From Saprospiraceae bacterium (GTDB lineage: Bacteria > Bacteroidota > Bacteroidia > Chitinophagales > Saprospiraceae), in NCBI GenBank assembly GCA_028280415.1, contig JANQLV010000014.1, positions 1-64,000 of the forward strand: a DNA stretch of 64,000 bases, written 5' to 3'. The notes under the pieces were generated by a model. It saw only the letters and a list, made by a program, of their open reading frames with translations. It did no database searches and had not been told where the DNA came from. Both the position numbers and the translations under genes were made by a program. Positions 55,414 through 64,000 of this stretch are shown in pieces; the first letter of the stretch is position 1; every line of letters begins with the position of its first letter.

Positions 55414-56859
55414 CTAATTCTCCCAATTCTTCTTCTCCTGCTCAATATGCTTAAGTTTAACCTTGACGCCAAATTTGGTTTTCAAATGTTTGGTCATCGC
55501 GTCGGCAGAGTAAACTGACCGGTGTTGTCCCCCTGTACAGCCAAAATTGATCATTAGGTTTGTGAAACTTCGTTCAATATAATTTTCTACTACCGGGTCC
55601 ACGATATAGAAAATATTGTTTAAAAACTGATCAATATCACTATGTTGTTTCAGGAAATTGATAACTGGCTTGTCTCGTCCGGTTAGTTTTTTGTAAGGTT
55701 CATAACGCCCGGGGTTATGGATTCCCCGACAGTCGAAAATGAAGCCTCCGCCATTTCCGGAATTATCTTTCGGGATACCTGCTTTATAAGAAAAACTATT
55801 TACAGAAACGGTTAATAAGCTGGTGTTCCCCCGTGAGGTATCGAAAGGATCAAACTGATTCGATTCGGCAATTGCATTGAATGCCTTCATCAATTCTGGC
55901 AGCTCAACTTTGAGCTGAATATTTTTGACAAACCAACGGATATTGTTGACCGCAAAAGGAATGCTGTTAAGAAAATGCTCTTTACGTTCGTAGAGACCTC
56001 GAAAACCATAAGTGCCAAAAGTCTGGATTGAACGGATCAGGACATAGCCATAGTAGAATTCTATAAAGGCATCCCGATCGATCTTTGTAAGCTGAGAGGC
56101 AGTGTCGAGGTAAGTATTCAGCAATACTTTTCGGGTTTCGTGAGGAATATTAGCTTTGGCCTGATAGAGTAAGGAGGCAAGGTCGTATTGCAAAGCTCCC
56201 CGTCGCCCGCCTTGATAATCGATAAAAAAAGGTTCGCCATTGCGCATCATGATATTTCGGGATTGAAAATCCCGCAGCATAAAATATTGGCAATCGGCTT
56301 GCAATAAATAATCTGCAAATGTGTGGAAATCTTTTTCGAGCGCCTGCTCATCGAATCCGAACCCCGCCAGTTTTAAAAAATAATACTTAAAAGTATTAAA
56401 GTCCCAAAGCATGGATTGCTTATCAAAATCCGATCTTGGATAGCAAACGGAGTAGTCCAGATTTTCTGCCCCCTTGATTTGAACAAGCGCCAGCTTCTGT
56501 ACTACTTTTTCGTACATTTTGAGCAAATTCGGAGGGAAGTCTTCGCCTTTTTGTAAAAGAAAGCTATACAAAGTAGTCGCACCTAAATCCTCCTGGAGAT
56601 AAACCTGTTGCTCCGGATTACTAGCGTAAAGCTCCGGAACGGGGAGTCCCTTTTTATTCCAGTCCTTGGTCAGGCTGATGAAGGCGTGGTTTTCTTTGCT
56701 ATCATTGCCATAAGTCCCAATTGCGGCTTTACTTTTTCCCTGTAAACGATAATAGATTCGATTACTACCGGAAGGTGCCAAGGGGAGAACCAGATCAGCT
56801 TCTTCTCCTGACCATTGCTCAAATAAATCACTGAGGTGCGTCTTATGATTTTTGGGCAT
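55414..56859 (-). CDS. Aminoglycoside-phosphotransferase-like kinase fused to RapZ C-terminal domain
   Basis: 481 residues. Residues 1-330 form an APH-type kinase with lobe motifs and the catalytic loop (YFMLRDFQSRNIMMRNGEPFFIDYQGGRRG), where sugar or nucleotide kinases have HxDxxxxN; here it reads RDFQSRN followed by IDYQ. Residues about 345-481 match the RapZ C-terminal domain (FDCRGIHNPGRYEPYKKLTGRD and NFGCTGGQHRSVY). In enterobacteria that domain senses amino-sugar metabolites and binds small RNAs. The fusion is typical of Bacteroidota; the substrate may be a cell-wall sugar. Its start is 3 bp after the obg stop, so the two are co-transcribed. Confidence 0.88.
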   Translation of the reverse strand: MPKNHKTHLSDLFEQWSGEEADLVLPLAPSGSNRIYYRLQGKSKAAIGTYGNDSKENHAFISLTKDWNKKGLPVPELYASNPEQQVYLQEDLGATTLYSFLLQKGEDFPPNLLKMYEKVVQKLALVQIKGAENLDYSVCYPRSDFDKQSMLWDFNTFKYYFLKLAGFGFDEQALEKDFHTFADYLLQADCQYFMLRDFQSRNIMMRNGEPFFIDYQGGRRGALQYDLASLLYQAKANIPHETRKVLLNTYLDTASQLTKIDRDAFIEFYYGYVLIRSIQTFGTYGFRGLYERKEHFLNSIPFAVNNIRWFVKNIQLKVELPELMKAFNAIAESNQFDPFDTSRGNTSLLTVSVNSFSYKAGIPKDNSGNGGGFIFDCRGIHNPGRYEPYKKLTGRDKPVINFLKQHSDIDQFLNNIFYIVDPVVENYIERSFTNLMINFGCTGGQHRSVYSADAMTKHLKTKFGVKVKLKHIEQEKKNWEN

Positions 56860-56862
56860 AAT

Positions 56863-57855
56863 TTATTGATTGATCGTTTGCCAGAGTAAGTCTTTTAGCT
56901 CCGTCAGCCCTTGTTGTGCAATTGCGGAGATAAAAAGATGCGGAATATTTTGCGGAATCTCTGGACGAAGTAAATCCTTTAGTTCATCATCAATCATATC
57001 AGACTTAGTAATCGCCAGTATCCTTGGCTTATCCAGTAATTCCGGATTAAATTGTTTTAACTCATTGAGCAAAATATTATACTCTTTCTGGATGCTTTCG
57101 GTATCACAGGGAATCATAAAAAGTAATACCGAGTTTCGTTCGATATGTCGTAAAAAGCGATGACCGATGCCTTTGCCTTCATGTGCTTTTTCAATAATTC
57201 CCGGAATATCTGCCATTACAAAAGAACGGGTATCCCGGTATTTGACAATCCCGAGGTTGGGTACCAGCGTGGTAAAGGCATAATTGGCAATTTTGGGTTT
57301 TGCTGCTGTCAATACTGAAAGCAGCGTAGACTTGCCCGCATTTGGGAAACCGACTAATCCGACATCTGCCAGTACCTTAAGCTCCAGGATTTTCCACTCC
57401 GTCTTTCCCGGTTCACCGGGCTGAGCGTATCTGGGGGTTTGATTGGTAGCGGATTTGAAATTGGCATTTCCAAGTCCTCCACGACCACCGGCTACTAAAA
57501 TGACCGTTTCATCATGCTCCGTAATTTCACAATCGATTTTACCAGTTTCTACATCTCTGGCGATGGTACCTAGGGGAACTTCAAGGATAATGTCCTTGCC
57601 ATTAGCTCCGGTTTTGAGGCTATCTCCACCATTCTCGCCTCTTGAAGCGATGATATGCTTTTGGTATTTCAGGTGCAGTAGTGTCCAGAGTTGTTTGTTC
57701 CCTTTAAGGATGATATGCCCACCGCGGCCTCCATCACCACCATCGGGTCCGCCCTTTGCAGTGGTTCGGGTCCGCAGTAAATGCGCCGAACCTGCTCCAC
57801 CAGCACCTGTCCGGCAACAAATTTTTACATAATCAACAAAGTTCTGCTGCGCCAT
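56863..57855 (-). CDS. obgE: Obg GTPase
   Basis: 330 residues. The glycine-rich Obg fold ([36 protein letters not shown]) is followed by a G domain with [35 protein letters not shown], and TKSD. It lacks an Obg C-terminal extension, as many homologues do. It is a ribosome-associated GTPase needed for 50S assembly and growth control. It lies upstream of the kinase-RapZ gene and 79 bp downstream of adk, in the same direction. Confidence 0.96.
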   Translation of the reverse strand: MAQQNFVDYVKICCRTGAGGAGSAHLLRTRTTAKGGPDGGDGGRGGHIILKGNKQLWTLLHLKYQKHIIASRGENGGDSLKTGANGKDIILEVPLGTIARDVETGKIDCEITEHDETVILVAGGRGGLGNANFKSATNQTPRYAQPGEPGKTEWKILELKVLADVGLVGFPNAGKSTLLSVLTAAKPKIANYAFTTLVPNLGIVKYRDTRSFVMADIPGIIEKAHEGKGIGHRFLRHIERNSVLLFMIPCDTESIQKEYNILLNELKQFNPELLDKPRILAITKSDMIDDELKDLLRPEIPQNIPHLFISAIAQQGLTELKDLLWQTINQ

Positions 57856-57934
57856 TATTTGTATTATAAGTAACCAATCCCCGCTTCAGAATGAATCGAT
57901 AAAATTTGAATTAGCTACTTGAAGTTAAAAAGCT

Positions 57935-58507
57935 TTAGAGTCCTTCCAGTTCGGTACAAATCCGATCAAATACTTCGTCTAAAGAACCGAGACCATTGAC
58001 TTTTGCAGATTTATTAAAATTACTGTAGTAGTCGTAGACCGGCGTGGTATTTTGTTTGTAAACTTCTATTCGGTTCTTGACGGTTTCAACATTAGCATCA
58101 TCAGATCGTCCCTCTATTTTTGCGCGTTCTTGCAAGCGGTTAATAATCTCCTGATCGTCTACATCCAGTGCAACCAGCTTGTTAATGCTTTGCCCCAGAG
58201 AATTCATTAATTTGTCCAAAGCATCCGCCTGGGGTATCGTTCTGGGAAAACCGTCGAAGATAAAACCGTAAACACCTTTATTTTGAATCACTCTTTGCTT
58301 TAGCATTTCAATTACCAGGCTATCCGGAACTAAATTACCTGCGGTGATATATTCTTTTGCTTTTTGTCCTAAAGGAGTATTATTCCCCATTTCATAGCGA
58401 AACATATCTCCTGTTGAAATATGAAAGAAATTGTATTTTTCAACCAGTTTTTTAGCTTGGGTACCTTTTCCTGAACCAGGAGGGCCGAATAGAATTAAGT
58501 TTACCAT
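57935..58507 (-). CDS. adk: Adenylate kinase
   Basis: 190 residues. P-loop GPPGSGKGTQAKKL, AMP-binding GDMFRYEM and GFPRTIPQADAL are all present. The LID is of the short type, which explains the length of about 190 typical of Bacteroidota. The enzyme catalyses AMP + ATP to 2 ADP. First gene of an adk-obg-kinase/RapZ unit. Confidence 0.96.
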   Translation of the reverse strand: MVNLILFGPPGSGKGTQAKKLVEKYNFFHISTGDMFRYEMGNNTPLGQKAKEYITAGNLVPDSLVIEMLKQRVIQNKGVYGFIFDGFPRTIPQADALDKLMNSLGQSINKLVALDVDDQEIINRLQERAKIEGRSDDANVETVKNRIEVYKQNTTPVYDYYSNFNKSAKVNGLGSLDEVFDRICTELEGL

Positions 58508-58708
58508 ATTCAGTATTTTGTTTAACGAAGCCGCAAAAATAAGAATAAATCGAGATAAAAACTGGAGATTAAAGCTTTAGCATTCTATTTTTAATCATTT
58601 TATAAAAACTAAACGGCACATTTAGTAGATAAGTTCTATTTTTGGAACCTGTTGAAAACCTATTATGCGCTTGATGCTAAATACGTCAAATATCTGAAAT
58701 CTAACACT

Positions 58709-60049
58709 ATGTCATATACTGAAAATAACCGCGAACGGTTGGATGCTTTTTTTTCCCAATACGAAGGTGCAGGGCTGAAAGCTGTTTTTGACATTGGTAC
58801 GAAAGCCGGGCGGATTTTAATTGCCCCCAAGGCGACGCCTTCCCGTGAAGGGTGGAACGCTTCCTCTTTTTATAATGATGGGCAAGCGTTTTTTCTGGGC
58901 AAGGATGTCAATCCGTATTTTCGTACAATTGATGTAGAAGAGAGTGAAGCTTTTCGAAAAGTACTTCAATTTATGAAGGATTACAAAACGCTACTCCTGG
59001 AAAAAGGTGTAGGACCAGAGGATATCACGGCGGTGGGGACGGCGGTCTTTCGCTGGATGGTGAACCGGGATCAAGTAGTTAAAAAGATAGAAACAGAAAC
59101 GGGAGTGAAAATGCTGGTGATTGATGAAGAAAAAGAGTCTCTGATTTCTATGTATTCAATTGTGTATACGTATAATTTTTCGATGAGTGAAAAGTTGGGC
59201 GCGCGGAAATTCGAAGCGGATGATGCCATCCTGCTGATTGATCAGGGAGGCGGTTCGACAGAGGTATCTTATTTTTTTCCAACGAATATCAACAAATTCG
59301 GCGTATCCTCCATAGATGAATGCGGCACCGTTGCTTTACAGAAGCTTTTTTATACTGTAAACTCCGATGATCTGGAAAGCCGTACAGCACCGGAGGTAAA
59401 TTATACGGCAATTCCCCGCCAGTTTGACCGAATGGAGCGATTTGTGGATCAGATTATCGATCAATGGGAAGGCTATCCGGAACTGGCTCAGAAAAATATT
59501 ATTGCTTATGCTATGGGATCGGCTTTTTCTGCAAGTTTGCCCAGGCCGCCCTGGTCAGAATCCAATCCTAAACGGAAGCGCAATAACTTCACCCAACACA
59601 ATATGGGGCTTTCCAAAACGAGAATTATGGAGCTGGTTCAGGAGTTTCACGATAAAATTGATGATAACCTTGAAGAGGTCTGTGATCTATACAATCTTTT
59701 GGAGCGAAATGATAATTCCATAACGCGAAAGATGGAAAGCGAATTAACGGTGAGTTATGGTTTGCCGGTTTATTTGAAATTGATGGAGAAATTTAATCTG
59801 CGCGATATCAGTTTTGCCGGTTTTGGGCTTCGCTATGGTATTTATATTTATGATAATGTATTCAAAGGGGCACTTGATGACCTGCTTGTTGAAGACTTAA
59901 AAATGGATGAAGAGGAAAAAGAGTCTATTGCCTGGGAACGCATTCGTAAATACAATACAGCTGCGGCGTATGAGGCTTATTTAGACAAGTATCCGGAGGG
60001 AGCTTTTTCTTTTATAGCTCAAATAAACCTGGAAAAAATTAAAAAGTAA
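58709..60049 (+). CDS. Ppx/GppA-family phosphatase-like protein
   Basis: 446 residues from the ATG at 58709 (MSYTENNRERLDAFFSQYEG); an in-frame TTG at 58652 lacks support. It has the actin-like ATPase fold of exopolyphosphatase/pppGpp phosphatase: GTKAGRILIAPK (phosphate 1 loop), AVGTAVFRWM, and LLIDQGGGSTEVSYF (phosphate 2 loop). The C-terminus ends in a short TPR-like helix pair (AYEAYLDKYPEGAFSFIAQINLEK). It probably hydrolyses polyphosphate or a nucleotide phosphate end, but it is divergent from characterised enzymes. Confidence 0.8.
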   Translation: MSYTENNRERLDAFFSQYEGAGLKAVFDIGTKAGRILIAPKATPSREGWNASSFYNDGQAFFLGKDVNPYFRTIDVEESEAFRKVLQFMKDYKTLLLEKGVGPEDITAVGTAVFRWMVNRDQVVKKIETETGVKMLVIDEEKESLISMYSIVYTYNFSMSEKLGARKFEADDAILLIDQGGGSTEVSYFFPTNINKFGVSSIDECGTVALQKLFYTVNSDDLESRTAPEVNYTAIPRQFDRMERFVDQIIDQWEGYPELAQKNIIAYAMGSAFSASLPRPPWSESNPKRKRNNFTQHNMGLSKTRIMELVQEFHDKIDDNLEEVCDLYNLLERNDNSITRKMESELTVSYGLPVYLKLMEKFNLRDISFAGFGLRYGIYIYDNVFKGALDDLLVEDLKMDEEEKESIAWERIRKYNTAAAYEAYLDKYPEGAFSFIAQINLEKIKK

Positions 60050-60136
60050 CCGGCCAGGTTACTCTGCAAATTGTGAATCCGAAAAGTCAATTTTTGAGAA
60101 TTACTGAATACCAGGAATTCAAGCAGAGAACATCAA

Positions 60137-60168
60137 AAAAGCTGGTCGAATCTAATCAACCAGCTTTT
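60137..60168 (+). terminator. Rho-independent terminator of the Ppx-like gene
   Basis: AAAAGCTGGT (60137-60146) pairs perfectly with ACCAGCTTTT (60159-60168), a 10-bp stem with flanking A and T runs that can work in both directions. Confidence 0.85.
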
Positions 60169-60214
60169 GAACATTTAAACGAAAATTACTAGCTCTTAAT
60201 TCCCTTTTTGAAGC

Positions 60215-60240
60215 GCGAAGCCTCTGGAGAGAGGCCTCGC
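60215..60240. other. GC-rich hairpin between convergent genes
   Basis: GCGA-A-GCCTCT pairs with AGAGGC-C-TCGC around GGAG (one mismatch in an otherwise 10-bp stem). It lies 67 bp past the flotillin stop. There is no U run on either strand, so it may be a processing barrier or a repeat element rather than a terminator. Confidence 0.5.
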
Positions 60241-60307
60241 AGCCCCAGGCTTAAGGAATGTTTTCATAGCTTTAAGCAAATAATCTTTGCCGACATCTAT
60301 TCAACTA

Positions 60308-61750
60308 TCACTCCTTTGGGCCTTTATCTTCTGTTTCTTCTGTTGGCCTAACTTCTTTCGACTCAAGTGCTTGAGTTTCGGGAGTTCCCAGATACTGAGG
60401 CAAATTCATACCTGCCATATTAAACAGATCGTTTAAAGGTGGTACAGATTTATAAAGTCCTGAGACAAACTTAGAGGTAGAATTACCATCACTGTCGCCA
60501 TTACCTCCTTCCCATACCGTGACTTTATCAATTTTGATGTTTTTAATAGCTTCTACTTGCTGAGCGACCAGCTCTTCCAATTTATCTGCGATCAACATTA
60601 ATACCGCATCTTTGGAGTTTCCTCCGGCTGCCTTCACGATTTTTTCAAACCCGTCTGCTTGTTTGCTAAGTATTTCATACATACCTTTCGCTTCGGCTTC
60701 TCTTTTCATAAAAATGGCATCGGCCTCTCCTTTTGCCAGTCTTCTGATTTGCTCTGCTTCAGCCTCTGCATCAATCTCCAGTTTGCGTTTTTCGATTTCT
60801 GCCCTTACGATTACATCTGCTTCTTTAGTGGCTAATTCACGAGCTGCACGAGCCTGTTCTGCCTCTTTTTCGGCCAGATAAGCTTCTTCCAAACTTTTTG
60901 CTTTTTGTATTTTTTCTGCAGCAGTAGCTATCCTCAAAGCTTCCGCTTCTTTTACTTGTCTTTCGGCATTAGATTGAGCAATTTTAATTTTTGCTTCATT
61001 TTCTCCATCGATAGACTTGGCATTGGCATCCGCTTCCCCGATTTGCGCATCGGCATCGGCAGAAGCTACTTGAATACGTTTGTCTTTATTCGCCTTGGCT
61101 TCTCCAATAGAACCATCCCTGTTCTTTTCAGCAACGCTCCTTTTGGCATCATTGATTGCTTTGGCAGCAGCTTCTTTACCCAAAGCTTCGATATAACCGG
61201 ATTCATCCTGAATATCCGTCACATTTACATTGATTAGAGAAAGTCCGATTTTTCTGAGTTCGGCCCCGACATTAGAGGATACATTTGTCAAAAATTTGTC
61301 CCGGTCGCTGTTAATTTCCTCAATATCCATAGTAGCAACAACCAGACGCAACTGACCAAAGATGATGTCTTTTGCAATGTCTCTGATCTGATCTTTATTT
61401 TTGCCCAACAGCCGCTCGGCAGCGTTTAGCATTGTACCTTCCTGATTGGAAATTGCAACAGTAAAACGAGATGGAACATTTACCCGGATGTTCTGTTTTG
61501 ACAAAGCGCCCCGTAAATCTACATCAATGGATATCGGTGTAAGATCCAGGTATTCGTAATCCTGAATCAAGGGAACTACAAAAGCTGCTCCCCCGGCCAA
61601 ACATTTTGCTGAACCAGCTCCGGTTTTACCGTAAATAACCAGAATTTTATCCGAAGGACATCTTTTATATCGGGTTATGAAAAGTATAAGAATACTTAAT
61701 AAAAATACGACAACAAGGATTGTGATGACTCCAATGATATCAATACCCAT
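60308..61750 (-). CDS. Flotillin-family membrane scaffold protein
   Basis: 480 residues. One N-terminal membrane helix (IIGVITILVVVFLLSILILFIT) is followed by an SPFH/PHB domain (VLVIYGKTGAGSAKCLAGGAAFVVPLIQDYEYLDLTP) and a long Ala/Glu-rich coiled coil (about 215-380; KEAEALRIATAAEKIQKAKSLEEA). The tail is acidic. Flotillins organise membrane microdomains and oligomerise through the coiled coil. The gene follows the NfeD-like gene, its usual partner, with a 206-bp gap. Confidence 0.93.
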   Translation of the reverse strand: MGIDIIGVITILVVVFLLSILILFITRYKRCPSDKILVIYGKTGAGSAKCLAGGAAFVVPLIQDYEYLDLTPISIDVDLRGALSKQNIRVNVPSRFTVAISNQEGTMLNAAERLLGKNKDQIRDIAKDIIFGQLRLVVATMDIEEINSDRDKFLTNVSSNVGAELRKIGLSLINVNVTDIQDESGYIEALGKEAAAKAINDAKRSVAEKNRDGSIGEAKANKDKRIQVASADADAQIGEADANAKSIDGENEAKIKIAQSNAERQVKEAEALRIATAAEKIQKAKSLEEAYLAEKEAEQARAARELATKEADVIVRAEIEKRKLEIDAEAEAEQIRRLAKGEADAIFMKREAEAKGMYEILSKQADGFEKIVKAAGGNSKDAVLMLIADKLEELVAQQVEAIKNIKIDKVTVWEGGNGDSDGNSTSKFVSGLYKSVPPLNDLFNMAGMNLPQYLGTPETQALESKEVRPTEETEDKGPKE

Positions 61751-61956
61751 ACGCTTGAATTTTTAGTGTTGTTTAATAATTAGTTGATCTATGTATGATT
61801 TGACTAAGGCATAGAATATCCGGATCAAGTGTATCGTGGTCAAAGCCATTTTAGCACTTCATCTTGGGTATACCTTATTCAGGGGATCAAAGTATCCCTT
61901 TGATCCTTTAAGTTAAAATTTTGGTTTTAAAACCCCTGTATTAAATATTATGAAAA

Positions 61957-62547
61957 TTATACTTCTAAATAGTTGCCGGTCGGTTCAACAAGCAAAATGT
62001 CGTTGTTTAAAACTTCTAAAACTTTTACCGCTGTACCGGAAGCAATGGCATCACCGTCTGTCACCGCATCCAACTCCTGAATGGCGCCTCGAATTTTGAC
62101 ATGTACCCTACCAGAACCATTTTTATTTGCCGGAATCGGAATATAGACTTCTCCATTTTTAAAAACTGCCTTTTTCAGATCTACTGTTCCGGATTCTTCC
62201 ATTTTGTAAAAAGTGAACATCGCATAAGCAACACCTAACATCGCCAGCATTCCGGCGGCAAAGGATACTGTAATGGCCAACCACAGAGCACCACCATTAC
62301 TGAGTACCATGACACCCGTCCAGCCAAAAAAAGTAAAAAAAGCGATAATACTTCTGACGGACAACACGGTAAATCCCGGGTCAAAATCGGCATGAGCTTC
62401 GAAATCGCCTCCAACTTCGGCATCACTGTCGAACTCCAAACCTATTATGCTAAGAACAACTTGTATAAGGAAAAGCACACTGAAGATCAGGGCGATTGCC
62501 CAGAATACTTTTTCCGCATTGTTGAGCGGATTCCACCATTCTTCCAT
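61957..62547 (-). CDS. NfeD-like membrane protein, flotillin partner
   Basis: 196 residues from the ATG at 62547 (MEEWWNPL); an ATG at 62562 is also possible. Three or so membrane helices (VFWAIALIFSVLFLIQVVLSII; VRSIIAFFTFFGWTGVMVLSNGGALWLAITVSFAAGMLAMLGVAYAMF) precede a small C-terminal OB-fold (GEVYIPIPANKNGSGRVHVKIRGAIQELDAVTDGDAIASGTAVKVLEVL) as in NfeD. Pairing with a downstream flotillin gene is the family's usual context. Confidence 0.87.
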   Translation of the reverse strand: MEEWWNPLNNAEKVFWAIALIFSVLFLIQVVLSIIGLEFDSDAEVGGDFEAHADFDPGFTVLSVRSIIAFFTFFGWTGVMVLSNGGALWLAITVSFAAGMLAMLGVAYAMFTFYKMEESGTVDLKKAVFKNGEVYIPIPANKNGSGRVHVKIRGAIQELDAVTDGDAIASGTAVKVLEVLNNDILLVEPTGNYLEV

Positions 62548-63024
62548 GAATAACAATACCATGGTTTTGATCAGTTGATACTTTTCGGAGTATTACAGTA
62601 AGGTTGTTAAAGCAACACTCTCTTGATGATAGTCTTCCAAATTTCGATTCTAAAGATCGTCCACAGGATCATAAGTTTTCGAAATCATAGCAGACAATAA
62701 ATTTTGTTTACAATCTTAAATATGCTGCAAAAAGTTAAAGTTTTCATAATCTATCGACAAATAACGTTGGAATCTCGGCAAAAGAGCAACAATTTCTACT
62801 AAAAGCTTTCTGATGTATCCGAATGATGTCTATCTACATACGAATTGCCGGGCTCCTTCGATGAATTGAGGGTTTGTATCTATTTGTAATGGGGAGATTT
62901 AAATTTAAATCTTGCATTAAAATTTTAAAGAGGTTCTTATTTAAAGCTATACTTTCTTTTTAACTTTACAGGCATTCTCGCCGGTGCGAAAATCAACCGG
63001 TTAATCAATCAAAAACTTTTCATC
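62548..63024. other. Gap between divergent nfeD-like gene and prs
   Basis: About 475 bp with no gene. CCGGT (62981-62985) and ACCGG (62996-63000) form a 5-bp hairpin 25 bp before the prs start; it may lie in the prs leader. I saw no strong -7 match and no tRNA. Confidence 0.35.
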
Positions 63025-63954
63025 TTGGACGTTAAATTATTTTCCGGAATCAGCTCTGAGTATCTCGCAGAAAAAATAGCAGATTTTTATGGATTTCCTT
63101 TAGGAAAGAAAACACTTCTGAGATTCAGCGATGGTGAGATGCAACCCATCATTAATGAATCCGTTCGGGGGTCTTACGTATTTTTTATCCAATCTACTTT
63201 TGCGCCTGCCGAAAATTTATTGGAGCTGTTATTATTAATAGATTCAGCGAAAAGAGCTTCAGCGGGCTATATTACAGCTGTTATTCCTTATTTCGGATAT
63301 GCTCGTCAAGATCGAAAAGATAAACCGCGGGTTCCGATCTCTGCCAAATTACTGGCTAAAATGATCGAAGCAGCCGGAGCTAATCGGATTATGACTATGG
63401 ATTTTCATGCGGATCAAATCCAGGGATTTTTTGATATTCCGGTTGATCACCTGAAAAGTGAAGCGATTTATATTCCTTATTTTAAGGAGCAGGATTTGTC
63501 CAATGTGATCTTTGCTTCTCCGGACGTAGGAGGCGTCAAAAGGGCAAGAACTTATGCCAAATATTTTGAACGGGAACTGGTTATATGCGATAAGTATCGG
63601 AAAAGAGCAAATGAAGTTGCAGGAATGACCGTAATTGGAGATGTAAGCGGGGCAGATGTCATTCTGGTTGATGATATAGTAGATACGGCTGGCACGCTTT
63701 GCCGGGCAGCGGATATTCTGATCGAAAAAGGAGCCAAGAGTGTACGAGCTATCTGTACGCACCCGGTACTGTCGGGGAAAGCTTATGAGAATATAGAGAA
63801 TTCGAAGATTCAGGAAGTTATCGTATGTGATACGCTTCCACTTAAACAGAAATCCAAAAAAATAAAAGTGTTGTCCACTGCTAAATTATTCGCTCGTGCG
63901 ATTCGGAACACACATGAACATCGCTCAATCTCTGCACTTTTCGTAGATGGTTAA
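63025..63954 (+). CDS. prs: Ribose-phosphate pyrophosphokinase
   Basis: 309 residues starting at TTG (63025): VKLFSGISSEYLAEKIADFYG matches the normal N-terminus, and no ATG is available at the right place. Motifs: FSDGEMQPIINESVRG, ATP/active-site YFGYARQDRK, the Mg site MDFHADQIQGFF, and the PRPP-binding loop VILVDDIVDTAGTL. It makes PRPP from ribose 5-phosphate and ATP for nucleotide, His and Trp synthesis. Confidence 0.95.
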   Translation: MDVKLFSGISSEYLAEKIADFYGFPLGKKTLLRFSDGEMQPIINESVRGSYVFFIQSTFAPAENLLELLLLIDSAKRASAGYITAVIPYFGYARQDRKDKPRVPISAKLLAKMIEAAGANRIMTMDFHADQIQGFFDIPVDHLKSEAIYIPYFKEQDLSNVIFASPDVGGVKRARTYAKYFERELVICDKYRKRANEVAGMTVIGDVSGADVILVDDIVDTAGTLCRAADILIEKGAKSVRAICTHPVLSGKAYENIENSKIQEVIVCDTLPLKQKSKKIKVLSTAKLFARAIRNTHEHRSISALFVDG

Positions 63955-64000
63955 TGATTTTATGCCTACTTCATAGCGGTAGTTCTAATCGTTTTATGGC

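Noticed and set aside
62548-63024. Possible tRNA or riboswitch upstream of prs
   Set aside because: No cloverleaf or T-loop motif found; only a 5-bp hairpin.
63349-63762. 137-codon frame antisense to prs
   Set aside because: Fully inside the well-supported prs gene.

Overview
The window looks like a chromosomal segment from a Bacteroidota bacterium, most likely a Saprospiria (Lewinella/Haliscomenobacter-like) lineage. The grounds are low-to-moderate GC, a PorX-type regulator, a fused ResB-CcsA cytochrome c maturation protein, a kinase-RapZ C-terminal fusion, a short adenylate kinase, promoter-like TAnnTTTG elements, and many exported TPR/CHAT proteins. The phylum is well supported; the family is inference. 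I saw no rRNA, tRNA, CRISPR array or insertion sequence.

Region 1 (1-21.5 kb) is a CHAT/caspase peptidase island. A tightly packed minus-strand operon runs from 19120 down to 6566: a 99-aa helical protein, a LytS-type histidine kinase with an extracytoplasmic TPR sensor, a LytTR response regulator, a CHAT-STAND ATPase-WD40 protein, an exported TPR protein, and an exported MORN-TPR-CHAT protein with about 20 TPRs. Two further exported TPR-CHAT paralogues follow (3414-6339, broken by two frameshifts at simple repeats; and 413-3232, intact). A caspase-family (C14) protease is divergently transcribed at 19464-21497. Three intergenic regions carry AGTGAA-type direct repeats exactly 21 bp apart, the spacing used by LytTR regulators. 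This suggests that the built-in two-component system controls the whole island. It is the best candidate here for an undescribed system.

Region 2 (21.5-28.7 kb) is a decayed type I restriction island. hsdR has one frameshift. Next comes a GHKL-ATPase/PD-(D/E)XK protein. The hsdS is a chimera whose first 23 residues come from an excisionase-like zinc-finger/HTH protein and which lacks the first target-recognition domain. No hsdM is present. hsdR overlaps the 3' end of the caspase gene convergently.

Region 3 (28.8-41.7 kb) holds mnmE and then a seven-gene minus-strand electron-transfer operon. Its genes encode a di-heme-type membrane cytochrome b, an FeS/FAD oxidoreductase, two exported multihaem cytochromes with 23 and 19 CXXCH motifs, a putative outer-membrane barrel, an OB-fold lipoprotein, and ResB-CcsA. 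It looks like a trans-envelope electron conduit carrying its own haem-attachment factor.

Region 4 (41.9-64 kb) is mainly ordinary chromosome: an MFS transporter, a repeat-rich peptidoglycan-binding protein, an HD phosphohydrolase, porX, a YCF48-like lipoprotein, an S9 peptidase, CvpA, a GATase, a kinase-RapZ fusion, obg, adk, a Ppx/GppA protein, a flotillin/NfeD pair and prs.
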